A stretch of DNA of 64,000 nt from Streptomyces sp. NBC_01428. Lineage in GTDB: Bacteria > Actinomycetota > Actinomycetes > Streptomycetales > Streptomycetaceae. This document shows positions 37,501 to 43,953 of the stretch, piece after piece. The stretch lies in NCBI RefSeq assembly GCF_036231965.1, contig NZ_CP109499.1, forward strand, positions 1,116,001 through 1,180,000. Direction: 5' to 3'. The first letter of the stretch is position 1; every line of letters begins with the position of its first letter. The notes under the pieces were generated by a model that was not told where the DNA came from, made no database searches, and worked only from the letters and a program-made list of their open reading frames with translations. A program made the position numbers and the translations under genes.

Positions 37501-39869
37501 CGGTCCGGACGGGCATGGAACGCCCGCCGGCCGCCGCGCCGTTCGCCGGCCGCGACCACACCGAGGTCGAGAGGCTCGTCCGGAACGTGCTGCACGAGGA
37601 CACCCGGACGGACCGCGGCCGCAACTGGACGGGCGCGGGACGACCCCGGCTGGACGCCGCCCGCTACGCCGTGGTCCGCGCAGACGGAGTGCAGGAGACG
37701 GCGGAACTGCCGGCACACGCGTACGTCGTGACGGCCCGCGCGTCCGAGCGGCACATCACCCTGGAGACACCCGGCGGCACGTTCAGGCTCTCCGATCCCG
37801 AGGATTTCGCCGCCCTGCTGGCGAACGATCCGCACCGGCCCTCCCACGCCGACATCGTGCTCGCCGTACGGGGCCTCCCGGAGGGCGCCCTCGGCCTGCC
37901 ACGGGCGGTCCACGAGGCGACGGGACGAAGGGTCTGGACCCCCGCCGGTGGCACCCTCGCGTTGCGGACCGTGCGGACGACGGCCGGGACGGCGGAGCGC
38001 GTCACCCTGTCCGGCGCCGACCCGCACTGGGAGACGACCGGCGAGCCCGATCCGTTCGCCTCCCTGCGGGCGAACCGCCTGGTCACGGACGCCTACACGA
38101 CCACGGCCCCGCACGAAGCGGTCCTGTTCCAGCGGCTTCCCGCGACCGGCTTCGCAAGATTCCACGCCGCCGACCCGGCCCATGGCGACAGCTCGGCCCT
38201 GGTGCTGCCCGTCCAGCAGTTCGAGGAGGTTCGCGTCGGTGCCGGCTCCCGGATCGAGGTGTCCGAGGACCGCACCCTGGCCGTGGACGACAGCGGCAAC
38301 CTGAGCCGGCACGCGTACGCCACGCAGCGGGCCGTCGACGACGCGAACGTCCGGCTGGCCGCGGCCGGGAGCAAGGTCCGGCTGACCACCGAGCCGGAGG
38401 TCACCCTCGTCCCGCGGCGCGAGGACGGATCGCCCGGCGAGCCGTTGCTGCGCATCAGCCCCACGTTCCTGACCCGCTCGGGCCGCTCCGACGAGGAGGC
38501 CTGCCGCGACTTCGCGCAGATGGTGTCCGGCGAGGTCCGGGCCTCCCACGCGGTGTTCCGGGTTCCGGGCGCCGGTGTCTCGACGGGCCGGATCAGCGCC
38601 CTCGACACGGCGGAGGTCACCGGCACGCACCACCTCGCCCAGTCCCTCCTCCAGGTGGCCGACGGGCATCTCGACCCCGCCGACACCGGACCCGCGTGGG
38701 CCTCGGCCCGGCTCGGCGAGGACGACCGGGCGGTCGGCGGCCAGGGCGGGGCGCCGCTGCCCGGCGAGGAGTACGGCCGGGCGCTGAGCTACGAGGAGGT
38801 GGACGACCCGCGGCGCGACGCCCTGACGGCGGCCGCGCTGCGGATCGGGATCAACGAGGGCGCCTGGGCGCAGGTGGGCGAGGGCTACCTCGTCCAGTCC
38901 GTCAACGCGGCCGGCCCCGCCGGCCATCCGTCCCTCGACGTCAACTACGCCAAGCCGGGCGCTCCGGAAGGCTCGCACTTCGGCTATCACTTCGCCTCGG
39001 TCGTCCTGTCCAGCGAGGACGGCAGGTCCCAGCTCACTCTGGAGAACCACGCCCGGGTCAGCAGGACCCGCGCCGAGATGGCGCGGGCGGTCGAGTACAA
39101 CCTGAGCCAGTCGGCCGACGAACTGCGCTCCGTGGGCGATGCGTTGGCCCGCGGCGTGCGGCGCGCCGAACAGCGCGGGGCGACCGAGGAGGCGGCGCGG
39201 CTCACGGCCCGGGTCCGGCTGACCGAGTCGCTGGTGGCCGCGAAGGAGGCGCGCGATCGGGGTGCGCCCGAGGCCGAGCAGGACCAGGCCCTGCGGCAGG
39301 CGGCCACCCGCATGCTGAAGATCGCCCCGATGATCGAGGGCAAGGCGCAGTGGTACTTCCGCTCCTACAGCCGCCGCCCCGGCGAGTCCCTGCACGAGAC
39401 GCAGGGGGCGCTGCTGTCCGACCACGACTCGGCGGAGGCGAACCCGCTGACCCTGGTGGTCCTGCACGGCCACAGCCCGCCGCTGCACCGCTTCATCACC
39501 TTCGAGGCGTCGGGCGCGATGGCCGACGGCGGCCAGTTCAAGCTCGGCCAACTCGCCGAGCACCTGGTCCGGGTCGGCCTGTGGAACCGCGACCACGGCC
39601 TGCCCCTGCCCGCGGTACGGCTGACCGGTCACGGTGACGGGCACGCCCCTCATCTGGACGTACGACGCACCGGCGAGATGGCCGCTCTCATCCGGGAGGA
39701 TCTGCGGGCCCGTATCTCGGACCTCCTGCGGGAGCGCGGTGCCCACGCGGACGCTGACGCCTTCTCCATCTCCGTCGCGTCCGGTCTACGGCGTGACGAC
39801 GGCGTGGACCGCGGCATGGAGGTCACCTTCGAGATCGACCACTGGGAGACAGCGGGCGAGGACGTCTGA
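25572..39869 (+). CDS. Giant (4765 aa) type VII polymorphic toxin-like protein
   Basis: Residues 1-110 are a helical WXG100-like module and 105-260 contain membrane segments, a start like that of the mycobacterial channel-toxin CpnT. A Ser/Thr/Pro linker follows (about 285-590). Module A (595-745) has a zincin site H703-E-L-A-H707-QIG-L-R-D713. About 868-1240 resembles a nucleotide-sugar transferase fold, weakly. About 1470-1700 resembles ExoY/edema-factor cyclases: R1513-PTNP, K1530 and K1537, D1626-H-D1628, H1661-G. About 1856-3416 is a series of beta-rich repeats. About 3505-3605 is OmpA-like. Module B (3740-3955) repeats the zincin pattern, H3892-EML-H3896-YAG-L-P-D3902. The last 350 residues hold TLENHARVSR and WYFRSY motifs of unknown function, then a second OmpA-like stretch. 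The whole frame is open with normal codon bias. Functions are inferred from motifs. Confidence 0.85.
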   Translation: MSVDMPPELAWVARLAVGQAWPKGDEDNLHALGQAWNEAALELKGISEQIGASGNGVLESVGGQVADEFRGFVTQLESTLPEMAQSAGQLGKLGKHTAVQVEYSKYMILGQLILLAAQIAQWAFFAPEVIPLAVTAARVAVKMILRRLLISVATGVAMNVGLDVAVQTIQFLKGDRTEWSTDNTVSAVVSGAIGGAMGGLFFGAGSVLAPKFAHSLFGKGVLGAATGLSTAGIMYGIYKSGQDEFGTSVSAGALGALGGGGKRRFGGKGSTTEVDPVHVNVPGPLTFDLPGLETAEKAALSDPPPSPGKSAPSTGGVTDSDSVNGNGTATRTGKETGGGDLPAGRTDSASAVRSSSDRTQTAAAAPHDGGLPGFATTLTTTPGTASSPSSGSSSSSPTGPAAARTTTPGSPSTVRSSGGSGTGLGPGTGSTAAPRPATTSTGSGTANSPTEQPRSSTTPEGPARSAEPRPSVRTETTSPTTGNGTATGQGTPTGARPETTATATASSAAATQQHPGPETPATTGAETPASRGTAATAQGAPATDGRTAPVTDADTTASRPAVRPSPDPGPTPPPPPVHGPGEQAPAPRMRLDRTPRFVVRSSFEARRFTYQGAQVTDLTIRVAFRGDGGGHDTGAVWDRMADGVRQFLNEPGYHLPNGDRLHVTVLRARPGEGPHLTVDLVGRDRGMDQRSWWPDAEPVAFAHELAHQIGLRDEYRDASAPHRPAVEGSLQGDYRAAAPENLRQAGLRDRHLRLIGAVVGDLDEAPGASRPEHAASAGLPHDEEWARAWNGATATDRSHVWVDPVSDPLRHRQDGASAQKGESQGPPAENASGHRGEDRPETGDGNRSAGQDAAGPRENAAGDRGRSPEVIPRMFGTPTHSPDNSLIMQPGYASGDQFGILASLLHDPKRHVLIARGPDAGLPGHDPVRDKSRAIAAFYRESGIPESRIHFVDVPSMETGHNVWPALNHEATRIAQQQWLIRKSFHDMFQVKELWGVTDGTEHVAREFSPYLREQLRGAWDLGPRHDPAVEAWLAGQGIRIPEGEKPVLVLWSRFSGKATQWSDLRSRMEHDTSFQGVRQLLRNLGDSYKAVIITGDPHPDGAKNGKWDELVRDMRGELRTDAIHHITGFWRGSDPALTAWGGQTRTGQFRLYDHLARQHGVQHLGFRSGNLEAVALIGHDVHYLEESGATGSHRMEAWHNNNGTGKTRKGGVAPGYERIVVADPPTASGRYAKPFEEDTPPYSSYRPADPATGWRKPVDVYGRERGFTHADLESIREELGLNGRGQGHDAVDTDRLRDARRRYEAVRDQIRSYRHLAGYDVERYLTPIDQFFALAPEEYPHGASQMYADFVERYLPYFPIVWETQRRVQTTAWQAYYEQQAQSGSQQHAGGDEVAPRAPQTKTTGGTGDSGVVAQSDGTAMMTRQAPASAHGRPSAEAPAESSAQGRARADAAPEHPSLSVVPTTDGFAELRHLSSTGVTPADARARYGMPEANFTKFKAMAAKHRLTIDVRPTNPTAPDWLDQGKLPKPKDIKAKSINDVDVHLGARAEHRGLIGYFRPRMPERGDIDDRTWSRVEARFAQRNEEFETLAPVMEGLTAQGKFKVEDGLVFGRDKEGGWREITGDHDVFDISTPGSTRLKGSPYDRVVGEMIGNDMAVMHGAHMDWEPSSPFSKGIFTKIVESHQEGGEPLLRFRPGMNEAELVHARPVVLQPRPSSSVRVDAPETRPETPPGERDAAPAEPRRLQPSASPTPPQLHFKAAESATVRPDSPLPAAELPPAPRELPLKEAESNPASAVRQAMAEPEPLVVEPEGDPMSPPTPTGDSGRAGGPPEPVVHRAASPEPHAPPPARLGGRYQRSLAGIKITDAPGPEALRARVLATLPHEHRTDRQVVQKLDAEFDPATFRAQHDQMVNGGRRFRLLVGGVPHDVLLRAHPAGWRHQADGPRTDTNDGKGFERTAEAKRQDEPKKTSLTTSEAGLDLAPVVIRPVPGHADQLGMVTPSVKAGGVSHAADTSVTNGSESVAKTALTGPTDTYVSSFRYEAEVIGPDGSPLRRPSTVQIAADVTAEIARPTTDPDAPRTARADGWLHDRAGAAEGRPLDITGLDTVRDDVFRRLPREGRPDGIAHHDILDFLSPQNVVDGFEHAAGWGLTSKRLDLSDGGHAWLRLTLEPETSVHEGTVSDKRTVSSKATGEHGTGRTDSSNWSVGLNGGGARRLWESRDTSESSWLTVTGGYTYAHSQAHQEKGKQTFSLENSFEHAGSGDLIGTRVRFRVEVLRDHLSPGTDGLRAVRHETAPQVAGRDEENAPATPAGEVLRVRPRPAETPDVQDGHAEQGPPDGPGTRAVPRNLRTPLTAHRTAFVDVPGSVELEAHITRQLHTLAPGVLPPPDAAAGRVTPQAMENQRLLRERVSGSGLRAEGGPLLDGTFRITLDASHLPGLPGRTYEVVIRANTGTGAHEGAVRSTAKNTVTRGHASDKGVTRGSKHTGGVSGNVRRALNPADTVRAFGLGGADGSYGPARQTVAGMETQVKRGFQHKGQADAFRYPVTYSVMIGPHREGEPPGALPADRPADGGAPHPVREVVPADGEPLRVEVRRPEVSAAPRYLRPARLPQLHAVAHVADEAGFQRQAETALRGAYASRTTDSEPPAVPDLGEAVRSLSGQAQLRGLVSASHAGWANTLDQHVGDGRDPDTVGLSVRTRLTDLTYQETLSGDATLDLEVKASGSTTVTDQTSWALKGNLGPDFGSFPETAAGELTTGYQLRGGFKGKLGGQWDGADTLKQQTSTTRKVSHTGTWHVYRATAELSVAGRITDAAGVPHVGRAVRRDHEVLVLLSDEDVARLHAGPPAPDAAGRAEDAPAPLRATLLDQGVSGGALVEIPDTDPVLRAIDHQLRGVNEDLVPVAALPFADTFSPDGLAARYDELVGPGVLDRHVEETRAGRVVTEVLVRGITDGWRDDGSRSDRPLTREVSAAHTVKGKAAAKWALGVEANFRGSVRPPVPHLNAASLAPAGAVEGGRGTGAESGVTTTVGHKTSGYGDTNARFGTRMAFEVTVTRRTEWGRFVHLTRGPETVGPFESTAWVPESLTETATAAPHPRLPDTHEPAVGARPDDHELGPVPRPADAADRAAWRAGLSEAHDLVGFDNAKALHDTAVRAQATLRPWGDGLLGQTGAYYSWALSRGADMAGWAARSTLPEPLVSRGTRLLNTFVADERLGRDHDLSQEQRLSLEEQFAIRQTLSGQSLPALFHRLRTADAPYRVPGTSVALSMEATGHAVELSRRDAADDELAVAVKGEDATTATDTYNWAVSPLDFSVLTSDPVVSVTLNTARIARDQSYDAARPVTRTPGTPSRPTPDAALPHGRAATEPGKAKISGPAALMRQPVRITVHSQDDQGRYGTPRTVTGHVFHWSTVTAPAPAEHPGTPAASSAAPSVHEQLRPSVHERQRPAALRAPAAAPRSRVADLRADEVSARAPRTAQPLPSVVPEHAAPPAAATPPVTRSVGFTSEDGTAFGPDEAAHVDSLAAEVADGAVRSAAAGLRLPDVTITGHGIASVAGRPHFGRSVRLGAERADAVGELFARRLDTHLRALGSPLTSDALTITRESRGSDLPHGTDPARDTPDARSRALVTVAGLPAEHPSVAADMTAGDDRTSREATDANPSARGAVPPISGERPAAPAEGTALSAERPVTTAERTSVPRQRSAASEVSSPDPHASSPAAVPRSAAETGQAPVRPEQWRGRRERAAWAVLRTERYDPARRPWSDRPAPGMLAGRDVVVRTAIARVQADDGRWVRNLSLHLPVRFGAGFGADDLGAYRNRLQTLLDTHVNDGLRLPGSGDQVHIDVEVEHRPDHPEAIEISRSDQPVGDWDQFTFPLGTREGIADDARALHEMLHYAGLPDRYHDPSTLFRRLERQSDRHGVMADIDTIEVPEAYARAIEAVTDSGPVLRDLPNTGEAAPGLSHGAARDALLATDAVRTGMERPPAAAPFAGRDHTEVERLVRNVLHEDTRTDRGRNWTGAGRPRLDAARYAVVRADGVQETAELPAHAYVVTARASERHITLETPGGTFRLSDPEDFAALLANDPHRPSHADIVLAVRGLPEGALGLPRAVHEATGRRVWTPAGGTLALRTVRTTAGTAERVTLSGADPHWETTGEPDPFASLRANRLVTDAYTTTAPHEAVLFQRLPATGFARFHAADPAHGDSSALVLPVQQFEEVRVGAGSRIEVSEDRTLAVDDSGNLSRHAYATQRAVDDANVRLAAAGSKVRLTTEPEVTLVPRREDGSPGEPLLRISPTFLTRSGRSDEEACRDFAQMVSGEVRASHAVFRVPGAGVSTGRISALDTAEVTGTHHLAQSLLQVADGHLDPADTGPAWASARLGEDDRAVGGQGGAPLPGEEYGRALSYEEVDDPRRDALTAAALRIGINEGAWAQVGEGYLVQSVNAAGPAGHPSLDVNYAKPGAPEGSHFGYHFASVVLSSEDGRSQLTLENHARVSRTRAEMARAVEYNLSQSADELRSVGDALARGVRRAEQRGATEEAARLTARVRLTESLVAAKEARDRGAPEAEQDQALRQAATRMLKIAPMIEGKAQWYFRSYSRRPGESLHETQGALLSDHDSAEANPLTLVVLHGHSPPLHRFITFEASGAMADGGQFKLGQLAEHLVRVGLWNRDHGLPLPAVRLTGHGDGHAPHLDVRRTGEMAALIREDLRARISDLLRERGAHADADAFSISVASGLRRDDGVDRGMEVTFEIDHWETAGEDV

Positions 39870-39931
39870 CGCGGGTGCGCGGTGGGCGGTGCGCCGGCCT
39901 GCCCTGTGCGGCCCTGTACGGATTCCCGCCA

Positions 39932-39950
39932 CCGCCGGACCGTACGGCGG
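39932..39950 (+). terminator. Hairpin after the giant gene
   Basis: CCGCCG (39932-39937) pairs with CGGCGG (39945-39950) around 7 bases, about 60 bp past the giant gene's stop. It could separate that transcript from the following small gene. No U tract is seen. Confidence 0.4.
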
Positions 39951-40081
39951 CAGGAGGATCGTCCTCGGCATCAGCACCGCGCGCCTCGCCCCCAACTCAG
40001 CCCTGCTGACCGGGCCGTGGCCAGGCACGCGAGCGGCGGATCTTTAGACTGTCCGTGGTCGTATGAAGAAGGAGAAACAGC

Positions 40082-40681
40082 GTGAACACCGAAAAAGTCA
40101 TGGCTCGACGTCTCACGGTCGAGGAGGTTTCAGAATTGGGTCTCCAGGAGGAGATCTTCGTCTCGGCGGAGCTGGACGACCTTTCTCTCGACTGCCACGC
40201 TCCTGCTTTCCTCACGAAGCCCGGAAAGTACTTCGACGGGGGGTCCTTCACAGCAAGGACGGTCTTCGGTAAGGAAGTTCAGATCCTTCCGGACAATGCG
40301 GAAGAGCGTGGGATCTGGGTTGCCGACGAGGCAGGGGAAGAGATCGAGGTTCTTCAGAGTGCCGGCGTCCTCCTGAACCTCGCGCTCTTCGTGCCCCAGG
40401 GGGACAAGGAAGCTCTGGAGGCGCTCTACACCGCCGCACGAGAGGCGTTCGGCGCGGGAATCGTCCAGCGCTGGAGCGAGGAAGTCGTGGCGGTGCCGGA
40501 CGTCAAGGTCGACCTGTTCGAAGAGCCGGTCCGAGGGCGCAAGGGCACGAGCGCCCAGAACCGCGACCGCCGCGCCTTGGACATCTACCCGACCCGAGTG
40601 CGGTTCATGGAGGCCAGCGCCGGCTGGAAGTTCATAGTCGAACCGCACCACGAGGTCATCGACGACACGCCAACCATCTGA
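40082..40681 (+). CDS. Candidate immunity protein for the giant toxin
   Basis: I do not recognise the family of this 199-aa protein. It is acidic, has no signal peptide or membrane segment, and looks like a mixed alpha/beta cytoplasmic protein. Its base composition is visibly lower in G+C than the genes before it (AT-ending codons are frequent in the first 100 codons), a feature common to toxin-immunity genes gained separately. GTG 40082 is preceded by an excellent GAAGGAGAAACAGC site. Position directly after a polymorphic toxin on the same strand is the main argument for immunity. Confidence 0.6.
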   Translation: MNTEKVMARRLTVEEVSELGLQEEIFVSAELDDLSLDCHAPAFLTKPGKYFDGGSFTARTVFGKEVQILPDNAEERGIWVADEAGEEIEVLQSAGVLLNLALFVPQGDKEALEALYTAAREAFGAGIVQRWSEEVVAVPDVKVDLFEEPVRGRKGTSAQNRDRRALDIYPTRVRFMEASAGWKFIVEPHHEVIDDTPTI

Positions 40682-41267
40682 GCCGACAGCGGCACGGACA
40701 CCGTGCGCCGACGGCCGCGATCTCTCACCGACCGATTTCCGCGCACAGCACGAGCCCATCGGCTCGGGACGGGGCGGGACGCCGGTGCCGGCGACCCGCC
40801 CCGCCCGCTCGACCCGCAACTGGTGCGGAGCATTCCGCGCATTGCCCGATCAGGCGTGTGGAGGAGCCCACCACGTGCAGGAGTGGCCGTTCGCGGTGAC
40901 CGGGCGCCGAAACCCCCACCCTCCGTCGGTCGCCGTGGTCACCGAACCTGCATGGATCACGCCTTTCTTGACCGCCTGCGCTTACGGCCGGCGCGACCGC
41001 CACGGTCCGCCCACGGCCGACGGACGGTCGCTGCCGCGGACGGCGGCCCCCCGTCATGAGGGCGTATGCGTCCCGACGTGAGCGGCGGGCGACTGTCCGG
41101 CCGATTTTCGCAAGGATCTTGGCGCGCCGACACGGCATGGAAGTGAGCCACCCTCGAAAACCGTTCGGGGTTCCCTCTCGGCCTCTCGGGAAGCCGGAGA
41201 GACGAACAAGACGGATGCCTGGTGTGTGCATGCCGGGTGGAGGATCGAGAATCGAGAGGTGACACCC
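40682..41267. other. Intergenic region before ramR, no gene
   Basis: The 586 bp between the candidate immunity gene and ramR contain frames up to 118 codons on the plus strand, but none shows family motifs or a good ribosome site. The ramR promoter must be here; I could not place it. Confidence 0.5.
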
Positions 41268-41879
41268 ATGACCGCGGTGCTCGTACTGCACAGCGTCAGC
41301 CTGATGCGCTCCGCGCTGACGGCACTCCTACGGACTGAACCCACGTTCGACGTGGATGCGGCGGGCTGGATGTCCGCCCGAGAGAACACAAACGGGCTGC
41401 ACCCCGACGTGTGCCTGGTCGACCTCGACTGTCCCGGCGCGACCTCCTTATTAGAGGGCGGCGCCGGGAACACGGGCGAGCGGGTGCCGGTGCCACGCGC
41501 CGGGCTCGTCGTCCTGGCGTCGGCCGGACGACCCGGAGCGCTGCGCAGAGCGTTCGATGCCCAAGCACTGGGGTTCGTGGACAAACACAGCTCCGCGCAA
41601 CGGTTGATCAAGGGCATCACGGAAGTGGCCGCGGGTCAGCGGTTCGTGGACGCGTCACTGGCCTGTGGGTTCCTCGAAGCTTCCCAAATGCCGCTGACCA
41701 CGCGCGAACTGAGCGTGCTGGCACGGGCCGCCCAAGGCGAGACGGTGGCGGAGATCGCCCGTCGACTCCATCTGACCAGCGGAACGGTACGGAACTACAT
41801 GGCCGCGGCGACCCGCAAGGTCGGCGCCCGCAACCGCATCGACGCCATCCGCATCACGCAGGGCGCCGGCTGGGTCTGA
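41268..41879 (+). CDS. ramR: RamR/AmfR, activator of SapB genes
   Basis: This 203-aa orphan response regulator has an atypical receiver (the start reads VLVLHS where acidic residues are usual) and a LuxR-type helix-turn-helix (LTTRELSVLARAAQGETVAE through KVGARNRIDA). Adjacent ramC, ramS, ramA and ramB fix its identity: RamR activates the ramCSAB operon during aerial growth. ATG 41268 follows GAGAGGTGA. Codons 61 and 62 are both TTA (41448-41453), so translation should depend on the bldA leucyl tRNA. The gene is convergent with ramB and its last 26 bases overlap ramB on the other strand. Confidence 0.92.
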   Translation: MTAVLVLHSVSLMRSALTALLRTEPTFDVDAAGWMSARENTNGLHPDVCLVDLDCPGATSLLEGGAGNTGERVPVPRAGLVVLASAGRPGALRRAFDAQALGFVDKHSSAQRLIKGITEVAAGQRFVDASLACGFLEASQMPLTTRELSVLARAAQGETVAEIARRLHLTSGTVRNYMAAATRKVGARNRIDAIRITQGAGWV

Positions 41880-43953
41880 CGTCGCGGGCCGGGCCGACCG
41901 CTGTGACCGCACCCTTCGACGCCGGGGGGTCCTCGTCACGAAGCCCGGGCAGGGACGCCCTCACACCGCGGCCCTCCGATTCCTCGTCTCCGCGGGCGCG
42001 GCGCTCCGATGCGCGTCGATCACGCTCCTCCGCAGCGGATGCGGAGTCGTGGTACCAACGGCCGACCAGGTCGCGGTAGAGCTCCGACTCGGCCAGAAGG
42101 GCGTCGTGCGGTGCACACAGGGCTCGGTCGCCGTCCAGGACGAGGACTCGGTCGGCCCGCAGAGCGGAGCTGATCCGGTGGGCGACGAGCACGAGGGTGC
42201 CGGGGCGCTCGGCGAGGACACGCTCGGTCCGCTCCTCGGTCTCCGGGTCGAGGTGACAGGTGGCCTCGTCCAACAGCAGCAGGGGGGCTGGGGACACATA
42301 GGCGCGTCCGACGGCCAGTTGCTGGCACTCCCCCAGTGAGAGGAGACGCGGGTCGACCCTCCCGTGCAGGCCGCCGAGCCGCCGCACCAGGTCTTCCAGA
42401 CCAAGGAGGCGCGTGGCGCGGTCGAGGTCGGCACGGGAGGCGTCGGGCCGGAAGTACGCGAGGTTCTCGCCGACGGTCCCGCTGAAGACGTACGCCCGCT
42501 GCGGCAGGAGTGTTCGGCGCGGCTGCGGCTGCGCCAGCCCGTCGGGACCCGGCGCGGCTCCCGCCACCCGTACCGAACCGGCATCCGGCGTGAGTGTCCC
42601 GGCGAGCAGCGAGGTGAGGGTGGACTTGCCGATGCCGCTCGGCCCGACGACCACGAGGTGCTCGCCGTCCTCAACGGTCAGGTCCAGCTCCCGCAGCACA
42701 GGGCGGGCTCCGGTGCCGTACGCGAAGGTCACGCCTCGAAGCTCGGCCGCAGGGGTCCGTACGGACCGGCCCGACGTCGCGAGCCGCGCAGGTCGGGGAG
42801 TGTCGTCGGGTAGCCGTCCGGACGGATGCGCACGAGGTTCGACTGGAGGCTGGGCCGTCGGGATGTGCGGGATGGGCAGGGCAGGGTAGTCACCCGGGTC
42901 GGTGAACCGCTCCAGCACGACCAACAGGCGGGTGCCGGCCGTTCCGACGGCCGTCATCAGGGCGTGCAGGGCGGGCAGGAGTGCCTGGACCAGGTACGTC
43001 AGAGCTCCCAGCAGGGCGCCCGCGGTCAGTCCGCCCTTGATGAGAAGAGGAGTCGCGGCGAGAAGTGCGACCAGGGGGAGTCGGCCGGCGACGCCGAGCG
43101 CGAACGATCGTACGGCCGCCCAGCGTGCCAGCCTCCGGGACAGCCGTTCCTCGACGTCGATCAGCCTGCCGATCTCAGCGGCAATCCGGGTTCTGGCCCC
43201 GCACGCCGCCACGTCGCGCAGGCCGGCGGCCGCCTGCCCGGACAGGGCGGACAGTGCCTCGTCGGCGTCCAGATAGGCACGCTGTGCGGCCGCCATGGGA
43301 GGAAAGGTCGACAGGAAGAGGACGAGTCCGGCCAGCAGCGGCGGCAGTACGACGATCAGCAGCGCCGGGTCGAGCGAGGCCATGCCGAGCAGCGCGCCTG
43401 CCGTGGTGAAGACGAACGAGCGGGCGGTCAGGACCAGGCCGGCGAAGCTGTCGCGGGCGATCTCGGTCTGGTGCGTGAGTCGGGACACGGCCGCGGTCGG
43501 GTCGGCTCGTGCCGGCTCGGCGAGGGCGGCGCCGAGCGCCTGGTCCACCGCCCGGCGCATCAGACCGTCGCGGAACGGTTCGACCAGGTCGGCCAGTCCT
43601 CGGAAGACCTGCCGGACGGCGAAACCGCCGAGCAGCGTGGCGCCGGCAGCGACGCAGAGCCAGAGCAGGCCGGTGCCGGTACGGCCGGCGAGGAAGCCGT
43701 CATCGAGCGAGCGGGCGACGCCGTAGCCACCGAGGAACGTCTGAGCGCTCTCCAGGAGGGACCAGCCGGACAATGCGAACAGGACAGGTCGGTGCCGGCG
43801 CAGGAATCGTCGGCCGTCCGGCAACACCTTTGCCAGGGAGCCACGTTCATCGCTCCTGATCGACTTCGGGTCGTCCGGGGCTCGGCGTGTCGACGGTCGG
43901 GTCGTGTGCCGGGGCGAGGAGCCGCCGATGGCTGCCGGGCGGGCTTCGTTCAT
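41854..43953 (-). CDS. ramB: RamB-type ABC exporter subunit
   Basis: This 699-aa protein has an N-terminal six-helix exporter domain (about 45-330) and a C-terminal ATPase. Walker A GPSGIGKST is intact (K443) and Walker B is LLLLDEAT with the catalytic Glu. The signature motif is degenerate, LSLGECQ in place of LSGGQ. It pairs with RamA as a half-transporter thought to export the SapB lanthipeptide. Its ATG shares a base with the ramA stop (TGATG at 43955-43951), so translation is coupled. The frame could begin at 44097, but that start lies inside ramA. Confidence 0.92.
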   Translation of the reverse strand: MNEARPAAIGGSSPRHTTRPSTRRAPDDPKSIRSDERGSLAKVLPDGRRFLRRHRPVLFALSGWSLLESAQTFLGGYGVARSLDDGFLAGRTGTGLLWLCVAAGATLLGGFAVRQVFRGLADLVEPFRDGLMRRAVDQALGAALAEPARADPTAAVSRLTHQTEIARDSFAGLVLTARSFVFTTAGALLGMASLDPALLIVVLPPLLAGLVLFLSTFPPMAAAQRAYLDADEALSALSGQAAAGLRDVAACGARTRIAAEIGRLIDVEERLSRRLARWAAVRSFALGVAGRLPLVALLAATPLLIKGGLTAGALLGALTYLVQALLPALHALMTAVGTAGTRLLVVLERFTDPGDYPALPIPHIPTAQPPVEPRAHPSGRLPDDTPRPARLATSGRSVRTPAAELRGVTFAYGTGARPVLRELDLTVEDGEHLVVVGPSGIGKSTLTSLLAGTLTPDAGSVRVAGAAPGPDGLAQPQPRRTLLPQRAYVFSGTVGENLAYFRPDASRADLDRATRLLGLEDLVRRLGGLHGRVDPRLLSLGECQQLAVGRAYVSPAPLLLLDEATCHLDPETEERTERVLAERPGTLVLVAHRISSALRADRVLVLDGDRALCAPHDALLAESELYRDLVGRWYHDSASAAEERDRRASERRARGDEESEGRGVRASLPGLRDEDPPASKGAVTAVGPARDVRPSRRPA

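Noticed and set aside
40703..41081. Small plus-strand frames before ramR
   Set aside because: No ribosome site and no recognisable family; they overlap each other in different frames, so none is supported.
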